This document shows, piece after piece, positions 1 to 4,934 of a DNA stretch of 5,679 bases; positions within the stretch are counted from its first letter, which is position 1; each line of letters opens with the position of its first letter. The stretch is from Alphaproteobacteria bacterium (lineage in GTDB: Bacteria; Pseudomonadota; Alphaproteobacteria; Caulobacterales; Parvularculaceae). The stretch lies in NCBI GenBank assembly GCA_030428745.1, contig JAUIEG010000196.1:1-5679 (forward strand). The letters run 5' to 3'. The notes beneath the pieces were generated by a model. It made no database searches and was not told the DNA's origin. It saw only the letters and a program-made list of their open reading frames with translations. The position numbers were made by a program, and so were the translations under genes.

Positions 1-1
1 A

Positions 2-868
2 AAAGGCAAGGTTGCTTTCATTACCGGTGGTGGATCGGGGGTGGGCCTCGGTCAGGCGGAAGTCTTCGGCAAAGCCGGGTGCAAAATCGCGATCGCAGAT
101 ATTCGTGACGATCATCTGAAAAGCGCCGTCAAAGAGCTCGCGGAAGCAGGCGTCGACGCGATGCCCGTCCATCTCGATATCACTGACCCCGCAGCCTATG
201 GACGCGCGGCGGATGAAGTGGAAGAAAAACTCGGCCCGGTTCAACTGCTTTTCAACACCGCTGGCGTGTCGATATTCGGACCGTTGCAACAGGCGACGCT
301 TGATGACTGGAAATGGCAGCTAGACGTCAACCTTATGGGGGTCATCAACGGCGTACATACCTTCCTGTCGCGCATGCTGGAACGCGGCGATGATTGTCAC
401 ATCACCAACACGGCTTCCATGTCTGCATTCGTCGCTCTGCCCGGCACTGGAATTTACTGTACGACGAAAATGGCGATCCGGGGTTACTCGGAATGCCTGT
501 CCATGGATTTGACCGAAACGAACATCAACGTCTCCATGCTATGCCCCGGCGCCGTTGACACCAATATTCACGAGGCGGTGCTGACGCGACCGGCCCATTT
601 GCAGAACACTGGCTATTACGGCGCCGATCCTAATGTGATGGCGCATCTTAAAAAAGTCATCGAGGTCGGCATGAAGCCGACACGCCTCGCCGAATATGTG
701 CTGAAAGGCGTGGAAAAGGACGATCTTTATATCCTTCCCTATCCGGAGTTCCGGCAAACGCTTGAAGACATTCACACCCGGGTCATGGCGGCGCTTGCAA
801 AACCGGAAGATGACCCGGAATATGAAAAACGCGTCGCCTATGGCGTGCCCGGCGGCGAAAAGAAATAG
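2..868 (+). CDS. SDR family NAD(P)-dependent oxidoreductase, 5'-truncated by the window edge
   Basis: Classical short-chain dehydrogenase/reductase, a cytosolic enzyme that interconverts an alcohol and a ketone with NAD(P)(H). The frame is open from base 2, and the 288 visible residues lack only the first few. Visible motifs, numbered from the first complete codon: the cofactor-binding TGGGSGVG near residues 8-15; an Asp at about 33 ending beta-2 (IAIAD), which usually favours NAD over NADP; NTAG at 85-88; Asn110 in the DVNLMG helix; Ser139 (TASMS); and the catalytic pair Tyr152/Lys156 (YCTTK), followed by CPGAVDT near 181-187. The catalytic tetrad is therefore complete. The C-terminal tail is charged and a little longer than in the shortest members. 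The GTG at base 41 is internal, because the nucleotide-binding motif precedes it. The stop lies 19 nt before a cupin gene, which implies an operon. Substrate unknown; family assignment is secure. Confidence 0.95.
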   Translation, partial: KGKVAFITGGGSGVGLGQAEVFGKAGCKIAIADIRDDHLKSAVKELAEAGVDAMPVHLDITDPAAYGRAADEVEEKLGPVQLLFNTAGVSIFGPLQQATLDDWKWQLDVNLMGVINGVHTFLSRMLERGDDCHITNTASMSAFVALPGTGIYCTTKMAIRGYSECLSMDLTETNINVSMLCPGAVDTNIHEAVLTRPAHLQNTGYYGADPNVMAHLKKVIEVGMKPTRLAEYVLKGVEKDDLYILPYPEFRQTLEDIHTRVMAALAKPEDDPEYEKRVAYGVPGGEKK

Positions 869-874
869 TCAACT

Positions 875-880
875 GAGGAG
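875..880 (+). promoter_or_regulatory. Ribosome binding site of cupin 1
   Basis: GAGGAG ends 7 nt before the ATG at 888. It selects this ATG over an in-frame upstream ATG at 762 that lies inside the SDR gene and has no such signal. Confidence 0.8.
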
Positions 881-887
881 ACGTCAG

Positions 888-1436
888 ATGAGCAGTGTAG
901 CCGACACTTCAAAGACAGCAGCGGAGGCCGGCGAATATAAAATCGTCGACGTTCCTGAACCCCTCAAAGACGTCATCAAGCGATGCGGCCTTGAAGGCAC
1001 TTATGTGGGGGCCAACGATAAGGAAAGCCCCTGGGTGCCCTTCGGCGAGAATGCGGCAATCCGCTATCTCGCTTTCGACGTCAGGAACAACTGGGTTGGC
1101 AACATTCTTTGGGTGAAGTCTCCCGGCGTTGTGTCAACGCACAAGCATCGCGGCCAGGTGTTGATGCTCTGCCTCGAAGGATCATTCCGCTATCTCGAAT
1201 ATGACTGGGTCGCCTATCCCGGCGCTTTCATCCACGAAATGCCCGGCGAAGCGCACACCCTCGTCACAGACGATCCGAACGGCGTCAAACTCTTCGGCTG
1301 GATGCAAGGCGCCAACGAATTTTATGATGAAGAAGGCAAACTGATCGACACCGTCGATGTCTGGTGGTTCCTCGATCACTATGAAAGCTATTGCGAGACG
1401 CAAGGCATCCCCGTCAACAAACAGCTTTATCTTTAA
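888..1436 (+). CDS. Cupin dioxygenase, 2,4'-dihydroxyacetophenone dioxygenase (DAD) family, copy 1
   Basis: Small cytosolic cupin of 182 residues, close to the usual length of the family. DAD is a non-haem iron enzyme that splits the C-C bond of 2,4'-dihydroxyacetophenone with O2, giving 4-hydroxybenzoate and formate. Family signatures seen: WVPFGEN (49-55), NILWVKSPGV (72-81), THKHRGQV (84-91), then GSFRYLEYDWVAYPG (98-112) and PGEAHTLV (119-126). His85, His87 and His123 are the expected metal ligands, with Glu104 in YLEYDW as a candidate fourth. The Glu normally found shortly after the HxH of canonical cupin motif 1 is absent (Gln90 lies there), as I recall for DAD itself. No signal peptide. 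The start is set by the GAGGAG 7 nt upstream. It is the middle gene of an SDR-cupin-cupin set and is about 71% identical to the next gene. Family is confident; the actual substrate is not established. Confidence 0.9.
   Translation: MSSVADTSKTAAEAGEYKIVDVPEPLKDVIKRCGLEGTYVGANDKESPWVPFGENAAIRYLAFDVRNNWVGNILWVKSPGVVSTHKHRGQVLMLCLEGSFRYLEYDWVAYPGAFIHEMPGEAHTLVTDDPNGVKLFGWMQGANEFYDEEGKLIDTVDVWWFLDHYESYCETQGIPVNKQLYL
1290..1324 (+). repeat. 35-nt direct repeat, copy in cupin 1
   Basis: Identical base for base to 1850-1884, at an offset of 560 nt, the same as the ungapped protein alignment offset. It encodes LFGWMQGANEF in both paralogs. It is a remnant of the tandem gene duplication, not a mobile element. 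Confidence 0.9.
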
Positions 1437-1442
1437 GCGCCG

Positions 1443-1450
1443 AAAGGAGA
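1443..1450 (+). promoter_or_regulatory. Ribosome binding site of cupin 2
   Basis: AAAGGAGA, ending 6 nt before the ATG at 1457 and lying in the 20-nt gap after cupin 1. It fixes the start there rather than at the in-frame ATG at 1391 inside cupin 1. Confidence 0.85.
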
Positions 1451-1456
1451 GCGATC

Positions 1457-1996
1457 ATGAGCACCATTGGCGCAGTGACAAAATCAAACTCGAATTACAA
1501 AATCATCGACGTGCCCGAAAACCACAAAAAGGTTCTCGACAGGCATCTCGTTTCCGGCGGTTTTGTCGGTCATGAAGAAATCGACAGTCCATGGGTGCCG
1601 TTCGGCGACAACGCTGCGATCCGCCACCTCGCCTTTGACGTCCGTCAGAACTGGTATGGCAATATCCTGTGGATCAAATCGCCCGGCGTCATTGGCACGC
1701 ACAAGCATCGCGGTCAGGTGATCATGATGTGCCTTGAGGGCAGCGTGCGCTATCTCGAATATGATTGGGTGGCGAAACCTGGCGACTTCATTTCAGAAAC
1801 GCCCGGACAAGCGCATACGCTTGTCACCGACCACCCGGACGGCGTGAAGCTCTTCGGCTGGATGCAAGGCGCCAACGAATTTTACGACGAGAACGGCAAG
1901 TTAATCGAAACACTCGATGTGTGGTGGTTCATCAACCACTACGAAACCTATTGCCGTGAGAACAACCTGCCGATCAATAAAGAGCTCTATCGCTAA
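1457..1996 (+). CDS. Cupin dioxygenase, 2,4'-dihydroxyacetophenone dioxygenase (DAD) family, copy 2
   Basis: Second cupin, 179 residues, predicted non-haem iron oxygenase like its neighbour. Conserved blocks: WVPFGDN (46-52), NILWIKSPGV (69-78), THKHRGQV (81-88), RYLEYDWVA (98-106), PGQAHTLV (116-123) and LFGWMQGANEFYDE (132-145). The probable ligands His82, His84 and His120, plus Glu101, are all present, so neither copy looks inactivated. Hand alignment to copy 1 from residue 14 onward has no gaps and 118 of 166 positions identical. Differences cluster in residues 22-43, before the cupin core, and in the last 15 residues. A few fall within the barrel: Tyr67 versus Val70, Asp110 versus Ala113, Ser113 versus His116. 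Those could alter substrate fit or subunit contacts. It has its own strong Shine-Dalgarno and is the last gene of the visible operon. It may act as an isoenzyme or form mixed oligomers with copy 1; neither can be decided from sequence. Confidence 0.9.
   Translation: MSTIGAVTKSNSNYKIIDVPENHKKVLDRHLVSGGFVGHEEIDSPWVPFGDNAAIRHLAFDVRQNWYGNILWIKSPGVIGTHKHRGQVIMMCLEGSVRYLEYDWVAKPGDFISETPGQAHTLVTDHPDGVKLFGWMQGANEFYDENGKLIETLDVWWFINHYETYCRENNLPINKELYR
1850..1884 (+). repeat. 35-nt direct repeat, copy in cupin 2
   Basis: Perfect copy of 1290-1324, identical at synonymous positions as well. It marks the best preserved stretch of the two paralogs, covering the C-terminal part of the cupin barrel. Confidence 0.9.
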
Positions 1997-2003
1997 CGCT
2001 TTG

Positions 2004-2033
2004 GAACCGCCGGCGCACAAACGCTGGCGGTTC
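2004..2033. terminator. Candidate bidirectional hairpin between convergent genes
   Basis: Arms GAACCGCCGGCG (2004-2015) and CGCTGGCGGTTC (2022-2033) pair over 12 bp, with one G-T wobble, around a CACAAA loop. The hairpin starts 7 nt after the cupin 2 stop and ends 7 nt before the stop of the minus-strand gene, the usual place for a shared terminator. No T-run follows on either strand, so it is not a textbook intrinsic terminator. It may instead protect 3' ends or work with a termination factor. Confidence 0.5.
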
Positions 2034-2040
2034 GCTCTGG

Positions 2041-2646
2041 CTAATAGCCCACCGTGAACCGCTCGCCCTGATGTTTCGGAGTCTCAACTTCGTCGATCAT
2101 CGCCACGGCGTAGTCTTCATAGCTGATGCGGCTATTGCCTTCCGCATCCTTCAGAACTTCATCCTTGCCAAGGCGGAATTTTCCGGTGCGTTCGCCCGGA
2201 CCGATCATGATCGAGGGCGAAAGAAACGTCCAATCCGACCTGTTCGAGCTTTTGAGTTTTTTTAGCACTTGGCGTGCGGGCTCCGCTTCGATCTTGACCT
2301 CATCGGGAAAGCCCGGCGTGTCGATCAACGCTGGCCCGCCCGGCTCGACGCTCAACGACGCCGCTCCGCCAACGATCAGAAGCCGCGGCGCATCCGAAGC
2401 GTTAAAGGCGGCTATCGCCTTGTCGTAATCGAATCCTTTGAATCTCAAAGAATAGATCACGGCGTCATGGCCGTTCAGGTTTTTTTCCGCGCCATCGCTT
2501 GTCATATCTGCTTTTACAAACTCTACCGCATCCGGAAGATCGCCTTCCTTGCGCGCAATAGCCGTCACGTCATGGCCCCGCGCCAGCGCTTCCGCGCACA
2601 GGCGCTGACCAACATTTCCAGTGGCGCCCACAATTGCAATTTTCAT
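2041..2646 (-). CDS. NAD(P)-binding protein of the COG2910 / YwnB-like atypical SDR family
   Basis: Predicted cytosolic Rossmann-fold protein of 201 residues, annotated in the family as putative NADH-flavin reductase or NAD(P)H-binding protein. Seen: dinucleotide-binding GATGNVG (7-13) directly at the N-terminus, VGGAASL (92-98), DWTFLSPS (138-145), GERTGKFRLG (151-160), SRISYEDYAVAMIDE (172-186) and a C-terminal RFTVGY. The latter blocks are typical of COG2910. There is no classical YxxxK pair, as expected for this atypical group. I chose the ATG at 2646 over an upstream in-frame ATG at 2763, because a beta-strand leading to the glycine motif should open the protein and a GAAGAGG sits just upstream. 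It is convergent with the cupin operon and divergent from the MFS gene, so apparently a single-gene transcript. Physiological substrate unknown; it may be unrelated to the neighbouring pathway. Confidence 0.9.
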   Translation of the reverse strand: MKIAIVGATGNVGQRLCAEALARGHDVTAIARKEGDLPDAVEFVKADMTSDGAEKNLNGHDAVIYSLRFKGFDYDKAIAAFNASDAPRLLIVGGAASLSVEPGGPALIDTPGFPDEVKIEAEPARQVLKKLKSSNRSDWTFLSPSIMIGPGERTGKFRLGKDEVLKDAEGNSRISYEDYAVAMIDEVETPKHQGERFTVGY

Positions 2647-2651
2647 TTCAG

Positions 2652-2658
2652 CCTCTTC
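2652..2658 (-). promoter_or_regulatory. Ribosome binding site of the COG2910 gene
   Basis: On the minus strand GAAGAGG ends 5 nt before the ATG at 2646. It supports the shorter 201-residue protein over a 39-residue N-terminal extension. Confidence 0.6.
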
Positions 2659-2825
2659 ACCCTCTCTGCTTTTTTCTATGGCCAAGCATAACGACTCGGG
2701 CCGCATGCACGCGACCTTATGAGAAACCGTAATGGCGGCGATTGGCAGTGACCAGTTCTGCAAGGGCGTTCATGTGGCCAAAGCGGCGTGTTCGCGTTCA
2801 GTGCCATTCCTATGCGGAATTTGAT

Positions 2826-2844
2826 GCAAAGAGAGCCTCTTTGC
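2826..2844. promoter_or_regulatory. Perfect inverted repeat, candidate operator
   Basis: GCAAAGAG (2826-2833), a 3-nt spacer AGC, and CTCTTTGC (2837-2844) form a 19-bp perfect palindrome typical of a dimeric regulator site. It sits about 22 nt upstream of the candidate -35 box. A further GCAAAG copy at 2870-2875 overlaps that box. The binding protein is unknown, and no regulator gene is in the window. Confidence 0.45.
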
Positions 2845-2866
2845 CGGACCAAGCGTCGGTAAACAA

Positions 2867-2895
2867 CTGGCAAAGCGCTATGGTTCACCTATACT
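2867..2895 (+). promoter_or_regulatory. Candidate sigma70-type promoter for the MFS-thioesterase operon
   Basis: CTGGCA (2867-2872, 4 of 6 matches to TTGACA) and TATACT (2890-2895, 5 of 6 matches to TATAAT) are separated by 17 nt, the optimum. Transcription would begin near 2902, giving a leader of about 145 nt before the ATG at 3048. Found by eye; chance occurrence is possible. Confidence 0.45.
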
Positions 2896-2946
2896 TTCCT
2901 GTCAGCGGCGCAGCCGGTCGCACAGGCGCCAAGCCATGCAGGGGGC

Positions 2947-2977
2947 GCGAGGCTTGCGGCCGATACGGCTGCCTCGC
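2947..2977 (+). other. Candidate hairpin in the MFS leader
   Basis: GCGAGGC (2947-2953) pairs with GCCTCGC (2971-2977), enclosing a smaller GCCG-ATA-CGGC stem (2959-2969), with an internal bulge on the left side. No T-run follows, so it is not an intrinsic terminator. It could fold in the untranslated leader if the promoter at 2867-2895 is used. Confidence 0.35.
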
Positions 2978-2980
2978 CGG

Positions 2981-3008
2981 CGCATAAAAACAACGCGCTT
3001 CGCATAAA
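2981..3008 (+). repeat. CGCATAAA direct repeat, 20-bp period
   Basis: The octamer occurs at 2981-2988 and 3001-3008, start to start 20 bp, about two helical turns. The two A/T-rich octamers stand out in an otherwise GC-rich region. It might be a regulator site or an alternative promoter region; no matched -35 box was found. Confidence 0.35.
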
Positions 3009-3033
3009 TAGCGCGGACAGGAAGTCAGACCCG

Positions 3034-3040
3034 GGAAGGG
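3034..3040 (+). promoter_or_regulatory. Ribosome binding site of the MFS gene
   Basis: GGAAGGG ends 7 nt before the ATG at 3048 and supports that start, which leaves a hydrophilic N-terminal tail of about 30 residues before the first membrane helix. Confidence 0.65.
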
Positions 3041-3047
3041 AAACAGG

Positions 3048-4436
3048 ATGGACATCCCAGCAAGCGGCGGCGACGCGCCAAAAGAGACGCCGGCAGCCCC
3101 GATCATCGACGAAGCTGATTACCCGCCGCCAAAGCACGCCTGGTATTGCGTTTCGATCCTTGCCCTCGCGGTGATGGTGAACTTCCTTGACCGCGGCATT
3201 CTCAATCTCCTGATCGAGCCCATCAAAGCGGATCTCGGGCTTTCAGACACTCAGATCAGTCTCATCGTCGGCGCCGCTTTCACGATATTCTACGCGATTT
3301 TCGGCTGGCCCGTGGCGGTGATGGTCGACCGCTTCAGCCGCAAGCATCTGATGGCGACCGGCATCGCCATCTTCGGTCTCATGACAATGATGTCAGGCCT
3401 GGCTACCAATTTCTGGCATCTCTTCCTCGCGCGCGTCGGCATCGGCGTCGGCGAGACCACCAGCGGTCCGTCGGCCTATTCACTTCTGTCGGACTACTTT
3501 CCGCCGCACAAATTGCCACGCGCCATCGCCGTCATGAATCTCGGCTTCGTGGCCGGCGTCGGATTCTCCATGATTATCGGCGGCGTCATCATCAGTTTTG
3601 TCGGTGCGAGCGGCGGTTACGATCTGCCTTTCGGCATACATCTTCGCAGCTGGCAGGTCGTTCTGATTATGGTCGGCTTACCCGGCCTTCTCGTGTCCGC
3701 GCTGATGCTCACGGTGAAAGAACCCAAGCGCCGCGGAGTGGTGGAGAAGCAATCGCGTCCAATTGGCGAGGTATTCGCCTTCGTCGGGTATCACTGGAAA
3801 GTCTATATACCGCTATTCGTCGGTCTGGCGTTGCGCTCGGTTCAGATGTTCGGCTTGCAAACATGGGGCGCGCCTTTCTACGCCCGCACCTATGGCTGGT
3901 CAGGCGTTCAATATGCGTATGTGGCCGGATTCAGCCTGATGATCGCTATGCCCATCGGCCTTTTCATTGGAAGCTGGCTTGCCGAACGCTGGTGGAAGAA
4001 AAAAATATACGATGCGAATATTCGCGTTACGGTGATCTCAACAGCCGTCGCTGTTCCGCTGGCGATCATGCAGCCGATCATGCCGAGCCCATGGCTCGCC
4101 GCCTTTGTCGGCTTTTTCGCCGCGCTTTGGGGCGGCATGGCGGCGCCCGTCGAAAACGCCGCGCTCCAGAGCGTAACGCCAAATCACCTTCGCGGTCAGG
4201 TGACCTTCATGTTCCTGTTTATCATGAATGTCATTGGCATGATGATGGGACCGCTGATTGTGTCGACATTTACAGATGTCGTCTTCTCCGAAGAGAACAT
4301 CCGCTACTCGCTCTTTTTGACCGCTCTCTTGATGGGGCCGCCCGCGGTTCTCGTTTTCTGGGCCGGCATGAAACCCTATGGTCGCGCAATGGCGTCAGGC
4401 GGGGTGTTGCAGCCGCCGCCGGCCGCCGCCAAGTAG
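3048..4436 (+). CDS. Major facilitator superfamily transporter, Spinster-like type
   Basis: Inner-membrane secondary transporter of 462 residues, normal MFS length, with about 12 hydrophobic helices in two halves around a basic central loop (about 224-238). A proline- and alanine-rich cytosolic tail (1-30) precedes helix 1. Family signs: Asp48-Arg49 in helix 1 (NFLDRGIL) and IEPIKADLGLSDTQ (56-69), both typical of the Spinster-like group. Motif A is GWPVAVMVDRFSRK (86-99), and helix 4 carries Arg129 in ARVGIGVGE (128-136). SAYSLLSDYFPP (142-153) and SWQVVLIMVGLPG (201-213) also match. Such carriers often sit beside catabolic genes in alphaproteobacteria, with poorly known substrates such as hydrophobic acids or lipids. 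The thioesterase gene starts 6 nt after its stop, so the two are probably co-transcribed. Transport direction and substrate cannot be read from sequence. Confidence 0.93.
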   Translation: MDIPASGGDAPKETPAAPIIDEADYPPPKHAWYCVSILALAVMVNFLDRGILNLLIEPIKADLGLSDTQISLIVGAAFTIFYAIFGWPVAVMVDRFSRKHLMATGIAIFGLMTMMSGLATNFWHLFLARVGIGVGETTSGPSAYSLLSDYFPPHKLPRAIAVMNLGFVAGVGFSMIIGGVIISFVGASGGYDLPFGIHLRSWQVVLIMVGLPGLLVSALMLTVKEPKRRGVVEKQSRPIGEVFAFVGYHWKVYIPLFVGLALRSVQMFGLQTWGAPFYARTYGWSGVQYAYVAGFSLMIAMPIGLFIGSWLAERWWKKKIYDANIRVTVISTAVAVPLAIMQPIMPSPWLAAFVGFFAALWGGMAAPVENAALQSVTPNHLRGQVTFMFLFIMNVIGMMMGPLIVSTFTDVVFSEENIRYSLFLTALLMGPPAVLVFWAGMKPYGRAMASGGVLQPPPAAAK

Positions 4437-4442
4437 AGACCT

Positions 4443-4865
4443 ATGTCCGCATTTTTCTCACGCAAGTTACGCATCGAATGGGGCTGGTGCGACCCGGCGG
4501 GAATCGTCTTCGCGCCGCGCTTTATCGACATGCTGAGCGAAAATACGGTGCAGATGTTCGAATTCTCAGGCCTGCCGAAGAAGCGGGATATGCGCAAAGA
4601 CATGAACATCGCCGGATATCCGCTGGTGGACCTTCAGGCGCGTTTTCTATTTCCGGCGGCCTATGGCGACGATGTGACCATCGAGAGCGATCTGCCAGAC
4701 TTCGGAAAGTCGAGCTTTACGATCCAGCACCGCATCAAGAATGGCGACAAGATTTGCGTCGAGGGGGCGGAAAAACGCGTCTGGACGATCTTCGACGCCT
4801 CTTCACCGGGCGGTATAAAAGCCGCTCCAGTGCCGCAAGACGTGCGTCGGCTGTTTCAAAAGTAA
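4443..4865 (+). CDS. Acyl-CoA thioesterase, 4-hydroxybenzoyl-CoA thioesterase type (hotdog fold)
   Basis: Cytosolic hotdog-fold protein of 140 residues, about the length of Pseudomonas 4-hydroxybenzoyl-CoA thioesterase. The N-terminal block RIEWGWCDPAGIVFAPRF (10-27) carries the family signature, and Asp17 falls at the same number as the catalytic Asp of the Pseudomonas enzyme. Trp15 stands where that enzyme has Asp. Downstream, GYPLVDLQARFLFPAAYGDDVTIES fills about 58-82 and SSFTIQHRI about 90-98, the expected central strands. The predicted reaction is hydrolysis of an aryl- or acyl-CoA to the free acid and CoA. The start lies 6 nt after the MFS stop with only a weak Shine-Dalgarno, so translational coupling is likely. 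Pairing with a transporter suggests release of an acid made or taken up by the cell. Acyl group unknown. Confidence 0.9.
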   Translation: MSAFFSRKLRIEWGWCDPAGIVFAPRFIDMLSENTVQMFEFSGLPKKRDMRKDMNIAGYPLVDLQARFLFPAAYGDDVTIESDLPDFGKSSFTIQHRIKNGDKICVEGAEKRVWTIFDASSPGGIKAAPVPQDVRRLFQK

Positions 4866-4934
4866 AACAGCGCTGACAAAAATGCCTACGACGTGATCGG
4901 GGCGGCGTTGCTCACCCGGCGTCGAAGCGAAATT

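Larger units (their letters stand above)
2647..3047. other. 401-nt divergent intergenic region
   Basis: Lies between the start codons of the minus-strand COG2910 gene and the plus-strand MFS gene. Short open frames cross it on both strands, but none has a plausible start signal, a recognisable motif or a protein-like composition. Its supported contents are the candidate promoter, inverted repeat, hairpin and direct repeats listed separately. I found no convincing promoter for the minus-strand gene, and no tRNA or riboswitch class that I recognise. Confidence 0.7.

Noticed and set aside
1290..1884. 35-nt perfect direct repeat as a mobile-element or recombination site
   Set aside because: It lies in register within two paralogous coding sequences, so gene duplication explains it.
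2647..2763. A 39-residue N-terminal extension of the COG2910 protein
   Set aside because: The Rossmann strand and glycine motif start directly at the ATG at 2646, which has its own GAAGAGG, and the extension has no family resemblance.
2676..3137. Several short open frames on both strands in the divergent intergenic region
   Set aside because: Low-complexity Arg/Cys/Pro-rich translations, no ribosome binding site and no motif; I could not trace them to a decayed gene.
3863..4876. A 337-codon plus-strand open frame overlapping the MFS and thioesterase genes in another frame
   Set aside because: Its translation is rich in Arg and His with no recognisable fold or motif. It is explained by codon bias of the two well supported genes beneath it.
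4889..4924. Possible terminator hairpin between the thioesterase and efflux channel genes (CGACG/CGTCG)
   Set aside because: Only 5 paired bases plus a short inner CGGG/CCCG with unequal bulges and no T-run; too weak to call.
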